From: Clostridia bacterium
GTDB taxonomy: Bacteria; Bacillota; Clostridia; Oscillospirales; CAG-272
DNA: 64,000 bases
Direction of reading: 5' to 3'
NCBI GenBank assembly: GCA_017461365.1
Contig: JAFTYG010000051.1
Coordinates: 1-64,000, forward strand
Positions 45,286 through 53,412 of the stretch are shown here, one piece after another. The notes below the pieces were generated by a model. The model was not told the origin of the DNA and did no database searches. It saw only the letters and a program-made list of their open reading frames with translations. Position numbers and translations under genes: made by a program. Within the stretch, counting starts at the first letter, position 1, and every line of letters begins with the position of its first letter.

Positions 45286-47208
45286 TTATTTGTTTTGTTT
45301 GTTTCGCTTGCGCCTGATAATGAGCGCCACCGCCGCCGCGATACCTACGGCGAGAGCTACGACAAGCACTACCGCCGCTATTGCAACAATTGCAACTATT
45401 AGGATGATCACTGCCGCGATCGCTAAGGACGCGTACGTGAGATCTCCAAAGAAAATACCGTCCCCGAAAATGTCGTCCTCTCCGCCGATGATTCCTATAC
45501 CCGTGTCGGCGCTGTCTACCTCTCCTCCCGTTCCGTCGGCGATCTGCTCAACGCGCACCTTGACGCTTAGTGAGATAGTCTTGTAGCGCATGATGTTGTC
45601 GGGGGTAAAAAAGAGCTCGATAATATCGCCGTCGCTAGGCGTGACCGTATCGTCCGCATAGCTCCATACACCTGCTATTTCCTTATCCGTATCGGGATCA
45701 AGCACGGCGGGTATCGAAAGCAGAGCCTCCGAGAGAGTCTGCCCCTCTTTCAGTTGAACGTCGGGTGCTGTTGCGTCCGTTACGGGCGTAGTTCTGTCTC
45801 CGAGGGTTATCGTGTACGCCTTGATACGCGCGTTCCACGGCGTGTCATCTTCGTATGCGTCCGCCCACTTCCCGTCGCCCTCGTTGTAGACCGTCTGCCC
45901 TCTTTTTACCGTTGCGTCGGAGACGTATTTTGCGCCATCTGTCATTTCGGTTTCACTGTCCGCGTCTACCATCAGCCCCATATCGGCAGATAGCGACACG
46001 GCAAAGCTCTTGCCCGCAGGCAGCTCTACCTCACTGTCGAGTATCACTGTATTGTACCCCTCATGCAGAAGCCCCGTCTGCGTGTGTATAAGCCTTCGGT
46101 ACGTAAAGCCTCCCGAGGAGGTATATTCGGGCTCGCCGTATATCTTCAGCGTGTATTCGCGCGTCTTACCAATGTCGATCGCCGCCACGCCAACAGAGCA
46201 TAGAAGCTCGTCGCTCTCGCCCGCGGTGAATATATTTGCCGCCTCGCCACTTCCGTTCGTCATTGAAACGTACAGCATGGATACGCCGCCGTCGTGCTGA
46301 TAGAGAGTGTCGTATGAGCGCGTGGGAGTAACGTCGAATGCCGCTCCGCCCGTAAGGGTTACGTCCTCATAGGAGATCCAGAAATATCCGTTAAGTCCCC
46401 AATCCGAGCCCCAGCTGTTTTTTACGAGCCACGCGCCGTTGTTTGAGGGACAGTTGCCCTGCTTGAAGTTAAATCTCGAATAGTTGTCATCCCAACCGAC
46501 GATAGTTACCGAGTGGTCCGCTACCTTCGAGGTGTCGGAGCAATACTGAGCGTACGTTGAAAAGGCGGGCATATATTCGTAATAATTCATATACGCCGTA
46601 TCACTGTGATAGCTCACCGCTACCGCGCCGTATTCGTACACAGCGTGCTTTACCGCCTCCGTGTCCTCGGCTATATCAAGAAGAATTACGTTTTCTATCC
46701 TGTAATCCGAGAGGTACATCTTCTCGTCGGGTAGCATTAAGGAGGGCTCTATGATAAACGTGTTGAACGGCGCTACAGCCTCGTTGGCAAAGCCTATTCC
46801 GCTTGAAAGCGTGAGCGCCGCTATTACGTCAAAGCCGCCAAGATAATAGTACGGCGTATTTCCGTCAAGATAAACACTGTCTCCCGTGCCCGCGCGCTCG
46901 CCGTAGTAGGCAAAGTAGGCAAGGTGCCATTCGGAAAGATCAATGGCTTCTCTGTTCGCGCCGTGGTTCTTTATCGCGTCAGCCTCCGCGCAGGCAACTG
47001 CCGAGAACGCCCAACAAAGCCCGTAGGAGTATTGATCCTTTGCCTCGGTCGAGTAGAGCATATTGTTATAATCGGTGCTGAACGATGACGGAAGCGTGTC
47101 CTCCTCATCAGTCTCCGCCGCCGATACGCTCGGGGCGGAAATTGAAAATATCGCGCCTGACAGCATAATAAATGCAAGCATCAGAACGGCAAGCTTTTTT
47201 ATTTTCAT
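45286..47208 (-). CDS. Membrane-anchored C1 (papain-family) cysteine protease
   Basis: The 640-residue product has a signal peptide (cleavage near SVSAAE, residue 30) and a papain-like catalytic domain. Catalytic Cys65 is in DQYSYGLCWAFSAV, His in VADHSVTIVGWDD near 240, and Asn in LVKNSWGSDWGLNGYFW near 267. A beta-rich lectin-like region (residues 295-470) and a repeat-containing linker follow. The C-terminus has a very hydrophobic membrane helix (about 590-628) and an Arg/Lys-rich end. It should degrade proteins at the cell surface. Confidence 0.92.
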   Translation of the reverse strand: MKIKKLAVLMLAFIMLSGAIFSISAPSVSAAETDEEDTLPSSFSTDYNNMLYSTEAKDQYSYGLCWAFSAVACAEADAIKNHGANREAIDLSEWHLAYFAYYGERAGTGDSVYLDGNTPYYYLGGFDVIAALTLSSGIGFANEAVAPFNTFIIEPSLMLPDEKMYLSDYRIENVILLDIAEDTEAVKHAVYEYGAVAVSYHSDTAYMNYYEYMPAFSTYAQYCSDTSKVADHSVTIVGWDDNYSRFNFKQGNCPSNNGAWLVKNSWGSDWGLNGYFWISYEDVTLTGGAAFDVTPTRSYDTLYQHDGGVSMLYVSMTNGSGEAANIFTAGESDELLCSVGVAAIDIGKTREYTLKIYGEPEYTSSGGFTYRRLIHTQTGLLHEGYNTVILDSEVELPAGKSFAVSLSADMGLMVDADSETEMTDGAKYVSDATVKRGQTVYNEGDGKWADAYEDDTPWNARIKAYTITLGDRTTPVTDATAPDVQLKEGQTLSEALLSIPAVLDPDTDKEIAGVWSYADDTVTPSDGDIIELFFTPDNIMRYKTISLSVKVRVEQIADGTGGEVDSADTGIGIIGGEDDIFGDGIFFGDLTYASLAIAAVIILIVAIVAIAAVVLVVALAVGIAAAVALIIRRKRNKQNK

Positions 47209-47261
47209 CGTATTTATCTATCCTTGAATTAAGATTTTTCGGATAACGGTATTATACAAAT

Positions 47262-48224
47262 TCAAAGCTCCACAAGCTTTTGCGCTAAAAACATAACGCA
47301 GGGCATCGTTACCACCGAAAAGAGCGACGTTGTGCCTACCGCCTGCGCGGAGTATCTCGGATTTATGTCGTAAAGCTCGGCAAGCATAGTAAGCGTCGTC
47401 GCGCAGGGCATAGACGTCACCGCCGCCGCAAAGAGTATCCAATCGTCAAGCCCGATGAGCTTCAGAAATGCGCAAGCGATAAGCGGAACGATTATCAGCT
47501 TTACCGCGCAGAGATAGTATATCTTTCCCGAGCAGAATATTTGCTTGAATGTGCAGGTGGCGAGAAGCGCGCCAATGATAAACATTGATATGGGGGTGCA
47601 GATCGATGCCGTAAAGTCAAAGCTCTTCATCACAAAGGTGGGGAAAGCAAAGAAGGGACGGCAGCAAAGATAGAGCATAAAGCCGATAAAGCAGGGAACT
47701 GTTCCGAAATTGAGAAGCTTCTTGGGAGTGAGCTTGATGTCGTCGCGCTTGCGGGCAAGTATCATAATACCCCACGTCCAGAGGAATACGTTGAAGCTGA
47801 CTATAAAGAACGCTCCCATAAATTCGCCCGTGTCTCCGAAAAGCGATTTGAGTATCGGTATGCCGAGAAAACCGACGTTTCCGAAGATTGCGGCAAATTC
47901 GGTGAGCTTCTGCTCGTCAAGATTTTTAAATCCGCGAAAGGCAACAAATGCGAGCACAGCTACAAATATATGTACGGCAAAGCCGAACAGAAGCGTCTGA
48001 AAGCCCAAGGAGAGCTTCTCGGCGCTGTATTCCATTTTTATGAGCGAATTGATTATAAGAGCGGGCTGACCGATCTTGATGATGAGTGCGGACAGCTTTT
48101 TTGACGCCACGCTGTCAACTATCTTCGTTTTACCCGCAACAAATCCTACTATAAGCAGGATGAAAAAGGCAAGTATTAAATTGAAAAATTCCGTAAATTG
48201 CGCTATAAATTCTATGAACTGCAT
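47262..48224 (-). CDS. AEC (auxin efflux carrier) family transporter
   Basis: The 320-residue membrane protein has about ten helices in two inverted halves and AEC landmarks: FILLIVGFVAGKTKIVD near residue 19, FAAIFGNVGFLGIPILKSL near residue 108, and VTSMPCATTLTMLAELYD near residue 268. The family exports or imports small anions such as malate. The substrate is not predictable. Its ATG shares one base with the UDG gene stop, so it is the last gene of that operon. Confidence 0.88.
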   Translation of the reverse strand: MQFIEFIAQFTEFFNLILAFFILLIVGFVAGKTKIVDSVASKKLSALIIKIGQPALIINSLIKMEYSAEKLSLGFQTLLFGFAVHIFVAVLAFVAFRGFKNLDEQKLTEFAAIFGNVGFLGIPILKSLFGDTGEFMGAFFIVSFNVFLWTWGIMILARKRDDIKLTPKKLLNFGTVPCFIGFMLYLCCRPFFAFPTFVMKSFDFTASICTPISMFIIGALLATCTFKQIFCSGKIYYLCAVKLIIVPLIACAFLKLIGLDDWILFAAAVTSMPCATTLTMLAELYDINPRYSAQAVGTTSLFSVVTMPCVMFLAQKLVEL

Positions 48225-48790
48225 TACTTTTTACCCGTTATCTCGTCAAGCTTCTCCTTTATGCTCTTCATATCGGTCAGCATATCCTCTTTCTTTCGCG
48301 GATCGCGCAGAAGAAGAGCGGGATGATAGACCGCAGTGATAAGGAAATTTCCCTTTTGCACCCACTGTCCGTGCTCCTTGGTTATCTTGTAGTCGGGGCG
48401 GATGAGGCGCATTGCCGAGATCCTGCCGAGACATACGATGATCTTAGGATTTATGAGCTTCACCTGACGGCGTAGAAACTCTATGCAGGCGTCCTCCTCT
48501 GCGGGAAGAGGATCGCGGTTCTTCGGGGGACGGCATTTGAGGATGTTTGCAATATATACGCTCTCCCTCGGTATGTCCACCGCGTAAAAATATTCGTCAA
48601 GAAGCTGTCCCGCTCTGCCGACAAAGGGAGTTCCCGTCTTGTCCTCGTTGTCCCCGGGGGCTTCGCCTATAAAGAGTATGTCGGCTTCGCGGTTGCCCGT
48701 ACCGAAAACGCAATTTGTCCTTGTTTTTGAAAGCTCGCAGGCGGTGCAGGAGCTACACTCCTCGTAGAGCTTTTCCCATGTATCGTTCAT
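48224..48790 (-). CDS. Uracil-DNA glycosylase, family 4
   Basis: Family 4 UDGs remove uracil from DNA and bind a 4Fe-4S cluster. The 188-residue protein has C15-TA-C18-ELSKTR, the active-site loop GEAPGDNEDKTGTPFVGRAGQLL near residue 42, NILKCRPPKNRDP with the third Cys, the fourth Cys in EEDACIEFL, and HPALLLRDPR near residue 155. All four cluster cysteines are present. It lies between DUF1015 and the AEC gene. Confidence 0.95.
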   Translation of the reverse strand: MNDTWEKLYEECSSCTACELSKTRTNCVFGTGNREADILFIGEAPGDNEDKTGTPFVGRAGQLLDEYFYAVDIPRESVYIANILKCRPPKNRDPLPAEEDACIEFLRRQVKLINPKIIVCLGRISAMRLIRPDYKITKEHGQWVQKGNFLITAVYHPALLLRDPRKKEDMLTDMKSIKEKLDEITGKK

Positions 48791-48805
48791 TTTGTCACCT
48801 GTTTC

Positions 48806-50065
48806 TCAGAGTTTTATTTTTCTGCATTCCATGTAGTAGCGTTTGTCCTCGGCGTGTCCCATCGAAAAGGTCTTTCTCGGAAGCGCGCCGTCAAACATTA
48901 CAGTCGGGAAAAGGGCGTCCTTGGTCATTCCCGAGAAGATGAAGCCTATCGATCTCTCCCTCTTCAGAAGTCCCTTCACCGAGTCCTCGCCGTGGATGTA
49001 ATCGACCTCAGCGCCCGAGTGAGTCTTTATGTAGCCGTCGATGAAATCCTGAAGCGTTCCTACCGTCAACTGCTTTTCGGGGGCGGGAATATCGAGGACA
49101 CCCTCGACGGAGCCGTACATATAAGTAAGCGTCTGAGGCTTTGCGTCACCCGAAAGAGCGTTTATATATTTGGAAAGCTCGGATATAACGTCCTCGGGAT
49201 CAACGCCGAACATAACGCGGTAGATGGGCTCGAATTTGAGCGCCTCGTCGTGGATGTTCACCACCTCGACAAGAGCATAGCGCGCGGGATGAGAGCTTGC
49301 CGCCTCTTCACCGATCGCCGCTTTGACCTCCTCGTAAGCCGCCTTTGCCGAAGCCAGCGAATGGTTGCCGTCTCCTACCGCAAAGAGGAGAGGCGACAGA
49401 CCGTCCTTGCCGTATCTTTCTTTCATAGCCTCGGGGGTTATGAGAGCGTCAAGCGCCGCTCCTACCTCAGCTATCTCGGTGTCGCAAAGAAGCCTTCCGG
49501 TAATATGTCCGCCGCCGAGCATAAGATCGCTGTCGTAGAGATACTCGCCCGTCTTGCCCGAAAGAGGCTCGATAACAGTTCTCGCCGCATCGTCGATAAG
49601 AAGCATAACGTGGGGGAGCTCTATGCAGGCGTCGCGCCTGATGGCAACTCTCGGCGGTATTCTCTCAACCACCGTCGCCTCTGTCGCGCGTATGAGAGAG
49701 GACGCGCCGCGGCAGTAATCGTACGCTTCAAGGTCGACCGCCATAACTATACCGCGACGAACGCTTCCGTCCGATTGCGTGCGCTCAACGTATATCATGG
49801 AGTTCTCACGGCAGATAAGCTCATCCGAGAGATATTTTTTCATCGTTTCGTTTATCTGGGGTATTCTCTCACCCGACTCGGAAAGATAGACCTCGGGGAG
49901 AATGAGTCGGAGCGTTGAGGGAGCGCCGCCAACGTAGCTTTCCGCCTTTTGCCAATATTCGGGCTCGCTTGTGAATTGATCGCAGGCAACGACAGCCCAT
50001 TTGTCTGCGGCTGTTTTATTGAAGTCGGGCAGAAGTATATCTGCCGATGAGTAGCATTTTTTCAT
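48806..50065 (-). CDS. DUF1015 family protein
   Basis: The 419-residue protein matches DUF1015: DKWAVVACDQFTSEPEYW near residue 20, VYVERTQSDGSVRRGIVMAVDL, and the conserved FAVGDGNHSLASAKAAYEEV near residue 230. The family has no proven function. It often lies next to phosphoglycerate dehydrogenase genes in Clostridia, but here it is inside a Nudix/GDPD/UDG operon. The ATG at 50065 follows AAGGAGG and overlaps the GDPD stop by four bases. A longer upstream frame is not needed. Confidence 0.85.
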   Translation of the reverse strand: MKKCYSSADILLPDFNKTAADKWAVVACDQFTSEPEYWQKAESYVGGAPSTLRLILPEVYLSESGERIPQINETMKKYLSDELICRENSMIYVERTQSDGSVRRGIVMAVDLEAYDYCRGASSLIRATEATVVERIPPRVAIRRDACIELPHVMLLIDDAARTVIEPLSGKTGEYLYDSDLMLGGGHITGRLLCDTEIAEVGAALDALITPEAMKERYGKDGLSPLLFAVGDGNHSLASAKAAYEEVKAAIGEEAASSHPARYALVEVVNIHDEALKFEPIYRVMFGVDPEDVISELSKYINALSGDAKPQTLTYMYGSVEGVLDIPAPEKQLTVGTLQDFIDGYIKTHSGAEVDYIHGEDSVKGLLKRERSIGFIFSGMTKDALFPTVMFDGALPRKTFSMGHAEDKRYYMECRKIKL

Positions 50066-50895
50066 TTTTTGTTTCCCTCCTTGGGTAAAAAGTTTTCGAA
50101 TATCGTAAAATATCCCGCCTTTCTGCACGAAACGTACTCGCGCCCGTCGCGTACCGTCCATATATATCCGTTGACGTGGAACGCCTTAGTGCAGAGAAGA
50201 AAGCTGAGATTTTTCTTCTTTTTTCCGTTGATGGCTATGAAATCGGGACGTGAGAGAAAGTTCGTGAGCATATTCGTAAGCAGAAAGCTGACGATATATT
50301 TTCCGCGCCTGTTCCCCTCAAGCAACCCCGTTACAAGCTGACCTCTCGCATAAGACGGGCGGTATCGCTTGAACCACATGAGAATGAGTGGGCTGAAGGA
50401 CTCAACGCAGAACGCACCCCGATAGCCATCAAGCATATTTGCCGCCGATCTGCAAAGGACGTCGTTCGGCAGCTCTCCCTTGACCTCGATAAGAAGCGGC
50501 ACGCGCCCGTCCACAAGCTTGAGTACCTCGGCAAGCGTTGGGATCTTCTCGTCGGTTTTTGAAAGCCTCAGCTCTTTCAGCTCACGCAAAGTGAGCTCGG
50601 AGACCTTTTTGTCAACTCCGCACATCCGCTTTAGGTTGTCATCGTGAAAGACAACGACGCGCCTGTCCTTTGAGAGCTGAATGTCAAGCTCAATGCCTAC
50701 GCCGTGGCGTACCGCAAGAGAGAACGCGGAAAGGGAATTTTCGGGTATCCTCTTTGTCCAGAGTCCTCTGTGCGCATAGTTGCAGGAGAGAAGCTCCATG
50801 TCGGCAGGATCGGCAAGTCGCGGAGATATGAGAAAAACGTATATCAGGGCAAGGATGGCGATAACGAATACCGCGATACCGAGATAGACGGTCAT
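50062..50895 (-). CDS. Glycerophosphodiester phosphodiesterase
   Basis: The 277-residue protein has an N-terminal membrane helix and a GDPD TIM barrel: YAHRGLWTKRIPENSLSAF (catalytic His and Arg), GIELDIQLSKDRRVVVFHDDNL (Glu, Asp and second His), and LLIEVKGE (Glu, Lys). It would hydrolyse glycerophosphodiesters or lipids at the membrane. It overlaps both neighbours by four bases, so the operon is tightly coupled. Confidence 0.92.
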   Translation of the reverse strand: MTVYLGIAVFVIAILALIYVFLISPRLADPADMELLSCNYAHRGLWTKRIPENSLSAFSLAVRHGVGIELDIQLSKDRRVVVFHDDNLKRMCGVDKKVSELTLRELKELRLSKTDEKIPTLAEVLKLVDGRVPLLIEVKGELPNDVLCRSAANMLDGYRGAFCVESFSPLILMWFKRYRPSYARGQLVTGLLEGNRRGKYIVSFLLTNMLTNFLSRPDFIAINGKKKKNLSFLLCTKAFHVNGYIWTVRDGREYVSCRKAGYFTIFENFLPKEGNKK

Positions 50896-51464
50896 ACGCG
50901 CTTCCTCTCGGAAATGAGCTTTTCGGCGCGGAGAGCGGCGACCTGCGTCTTTCCGTCGGGTATCTCGCCGCGCATTACCATACCGACAAGCTCGGATAAG
51001 GGAATACGCACCGTTTCTATAAATTCATCCTCGTCGGGATCGGTGTCTCCGAAGGTAAGTCCCTCTGCCATATACATATGAATACATTCGTCAAGAATTG
51101 CGGGAGAGCCGAGGTATTTTCCGAGATAGGTCAGACGCTCGCATACAGCTCCCGTCTCCTCGCGGAGCTCACGGCGGACGGCGCTTTCGGGATCCTCCCC
51201 CTTGTAGTCGAGCTTACCCGCAGGTATCTCAAGAAGCACGTCGGATACGGCATAGCGGTACTGACGGACGCAGATGACCTCGCTCCCGTCGGTTATCGGA
51301 ATAACGCAGACGGCTCCGATGTGGCGGTTGTATTCTCTGTAAGCGGGCTTGCCGTCGGGCAGGGTTATATCGTCGCGGTACACGTGGAGTATGTTTCCGT
51401 CGTAGATCAGCTTGGAGCTGACCTTCTTTTCAATAAACTTTGAAATATCCTTAGAAAATTCCAT
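50892..51464 (-). CDS. Nudix hydrolase, ADP-ribose pyrophosphatase type
   Basis: The 190-residue protein has the Nudix box (residues 80-102, GKLDYKG-x5-AVRRELREETGA), an N-terminal beta domain (LIYDGNILHVYRDDITLPDG) and the SPAILDECIHMYMAEGL loop typical of ADP-ribose pyrophosphatases. It opens a five-gene operon. The ATG at 51464 follows GGAGAGG, and a longer frame would start within the promoter region. Confidence 0.92.
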   Translation of the reverse strand: MEFSKDISKFIEKKVSSKLIYDGNILHVYRDDITLPDGKPAYREYNRHIGAVCVIPITDGSEVICVRQYRYAVSDVLLEIPAGKLDYKGEDPESAVRRELREETGAVCERLTYLGKYLGSPAILDECIHMYMAEGLTFGDTDPDEDEFIETVRIPLSELVGMVMRGEIPDGKTQVAALRAEKLISERKRV

Positions 51465-51495
51465 AATCCTCTCCAAATATAAAAATACAAATATA

Positions 51496-51524
51496 ATTAT
51501 ACAACAACCAAGGGCTAAAATCAA
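51496..51524 (-). promoter_or_regulatory. Nudix operon promoter
   Basis: On the minus strand TTGATT (51519-51524), a 17-base spacer and TATAAT (51496-51501), 31 bases before the Nudix gene start. Confidence 0.82.
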
Positions 51525-51544
51525 GAGATTACGCTAAATTTCGC

Positions 51545-51573
51545 TTGATTTGTTTGAATTTATATGGTACAAT
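51545..51573 (+). promoter_or_regulatory. rnhA promoter
   Basis: TTGATT (51545-51550), a 17-base spacer and TACAAT (51568-51573) with extended -10 TGG. It starts 20 bases from the oppositely directed Nudix promoter. Confidence 0.78.
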
Positions 51574-51601
51574 ATAGGGGATAAATATTCGGAGGTAAGA
51601 T

Positions 51602-52036
51602 ATGAAGCACGTTGATATATATACCGACGGCGCGTGTCGGGGCAATCCCGGTAAGGGCGGTTGGGGAGCGATACTTGTTTACGGAGGCAGAGAAAAGGAG
51701 CTGTCGGGCGGAGAGGCGATGACCACCAATAACCGAATGGAGCTTATGGCGGCTATCGCGGCAATGGAGGCTCTGCGCGAGCCCTGCGATATTACGCTTA
51801 CGTCCGACTCAAAATACCTGACCGACGCGATAAATAAGGGCTGGCTCAGGTCGTGGAAGAAAAACGGATGGGTGAAATCCGATAAAAAGCCCGTGCTCAA
51901 CGTAGAGCTTTGGGAGAGGATAGATAAGCTTTTGTCGGTGCATACTGTGCGCTTTGTGTGGGTGCATGGACACGCGGGACACGAATATAACGAAAGATGC
52001 GACGTGCTCGCTACCACGTACGCGGATAGTCTTTGA
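51602..52036 (+). CDS. rnhA: Ribonuclease HI
   Basis: RNase HI cuts RNA in RNA-DNA hybrids. The 144-residue protein has all four metal-binding acids, D9 (YTDGACRGN), E47 (NRMELMAA), D69 (LTSDSKYL) and D134 (NERCDVLA), plus the basic [10 protein letters not shown] handle and HGHAGHEYN with the active-site His. It is a single gene with AGGAGG-like GGAGG before the ATG. Confidence 0.96.
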   Translation: MKHVDIYTDGACRGNPGKGGWGAILVYGGREKELSGGEAMTTNNRMELMAAIAAMEALREPCDITLTSDSKYLTDAINKGWLRSWKKNGWVKSDKKPVLNVELWERIDKLLSVHTVRFVWVHGHAGHEYNERCDVLATTYADSL

Positions 52037-52097
52037 TGATACGGAAGATTGAATTGATATTTTAACTTGTGGTGAAAAACAAATATTTTAAGTATGA

Positions 52098-52433
52098 GGT
52101 AAATTTTGCTGACGCAAAAAAGATCCTTCACTGTGTCTGCAAGGTAGCGAGCCGTTCAGGATGACAGATAGTGAATGCTTGGCGATGAACGTATGCATAA
52201 TTCCATATATAAAGTGCTCGTAATAAACTTTGGCACATATCCTTTTCTTTATCTAAACTAACCTGTCATCACAGAGCATTTTTGCCGTTGGCAAAAGGAA
52301 CCGCTTATAGGAGCATCTGTACGTTAATTCGAGCAAGAACTTGTTCTTGCCATTTCGCTAACAGCGAAATAGGCGTATCGGAGTAGAGTATCATTGCGAC
52401 GAAGTCGCTTTACTGTACTCTCTTCATTGGGAA
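52098..52433. repeat. Repeat family B, copy 2
   Basis: It matches the element at 19119 in order: GGTAAATTTTGCTGACGC, AGATCCTTCAC, a GGTAGCGAGCC stretch, TTCAGGATGACA, inverted TGTCATC, ACGTTAATTCGA, GCGACGAAGTCGCTTTACTG. Compared with copy 1 it has two extra segments, one with TTTTTGCCGTTGGCAAAAG and one with CAAGAACTTGTTCTTG and TTTCGCTAACAGCGAAA. These look like small palindromes inserted into the element. Confidence 0.75.
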
Positions 52434-52510
52434 AGTATTTATAGTACAATCGAATTTTAAAAATCTTTCCCTAATCCACATTAAACGGTGGCGCTTTTGC
52501 GCCCCATTTT
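52434..52510. other. Short gap before the AraC gene end
   Basis: I see no gene or clear site in this A+T-rich stretch. The GGCGC-TTTT-GCGCC hairpin at 52492-52505 may terminate the AraC transcript. Confidence 0.4.
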
Positions 52511-53272
52511 TTATTTCTTGAAATTATAAAGATACTTCGATGGAGACACGCCCAAAGCCTTTTTGAACTCGACCGAAAAATACTTGTAGTCGTTGTACCC
52601 CGACATAAAGGCGACCTCCTCCAACGAATAGTACCCCGCGGAGATAAGCCCCGTCGCGTGCTGTATTCTCAGATCGATAATATATTTTCGGGGAGACACG
52701 CCATACACTTTCTTGAAGAGCTTTCGGAAATAGACCTCGCTCATATATGACCTCTCCGCAAGCTGTCCGACAGTAAGCTCGGCGTCCCTGTAATTTTTCA
52801 TCATGTATTCCACCGAGGCGGCTATGCGAGGATCTCTCGCCTCTGCCTTGAAGTTCTGCGCGTGGCACTCTGCAAGTATCTCGTAAAGAAGAGCGGAGCA
52901 TCTGTATTTGTAGCCCGTATCCTTTCTGTTCCACAGCGCGATCATCTCGGAAAACAGATCCGACATCGTCTCGGGATCCTTTGCCTCAAAGCACTCAATG
53001 CTCCTTGATATGCGGCTTGTCGTATCGAAATGTACGACTATCAACTCGTCAATAGAGGATATTCGGCTGTAATCAAGCCGCGCGGGAACGAAGCTGACGT
53101 AATTTGTCCCCACGTGATGCTCCTCCTTTTCAGTGCGCAGAAGCGTGTCGGCGCGGGAGCGGAAGGACAGAGCGTTATAGTTCCGACCGCTGTTGAACAT
53201 ACTTATATTTTTTTGCTTCAATTCAATGACGTCCAAAATATTAAAGGCGAGAATATCTTTTTCGAAAAACAT
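52511..53272 (-). CDS. AraC-family transcriptional regulator
   Basis: The 253-residue protein has an N-terminal effector region without a clear cupin signature (residues 1-140) and a C-terminal AraC/XylS DNA-binding domain with two HTH units (LTVGQLAERSYMSEVYFRKLFKKVYG near residue 170, YSLEEVAFMSGYNDYKYFSVEFKKALG near residue 220). It lies divergently from the GH10 sugar operon and is its likely regulator. AGGAGG precedes the ATG. Confidence 0.92.
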   Translation of the reverse strand: MFFEKDILAFNILDVIELKQKNISMFNSGRNYNALSFRSRADTLLRTEKEEHHVGTNYVSFVPARLDYSRISSIDELIVVHFDTTSRISRSIECFEAKDPETMSDLFSEMIALWNRKDTGYKYRCSALLYEILAECHAQNFKAEARDPRIAASVEYMMKNYRDAELTVGQLAERSYMSEVYFRKLFKKVYGVSPRKYIIDLRIQHATGLISAGYYSLEEVAFMSGYNDYKYFSVEFKKALGVSPSKYLYNFKK

Positions 53273-53298
53273 AACACATTCCTCCTTTTCTTTGCTTG

Positions 53299-53327
53299 AT
53301 TATAGCATATCTGTTTCGAAAAGTCAA
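53299..53327 (-). promoter_or_regulatory. araC-type regulator promoter
   Basis: On the minus strand TTGACT (53322-53327), a 17-base spacer and TATAAT (53299-53304), 27 bases before the regulator start. Confidence 0.82.
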
Positions 53328-53368
53328 CCTATTATATCGTTTTAGAGGTGTATTTTTCGCGTAGGATA

Positions 53369-53377
53369 TGCTATAAT
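53369..53377 (+). promoter_or_regulatory. GH10 operon promoter (extended -10)
   Basis: TGC-TATAAT with a poor -35, 36 bases before the GH10 start. GATATGCTATAAT is also present, inverted, in the regulator promoter (ATTATAGCATATC), so the pair forms a 13-base inverted repeat that could bind the regulator. Confidence 0.65.
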
Positions 53378-53412
53378 TTTTTTGAAATTCAAAAGCTGAG
53401 GAGGGCTTTTTT

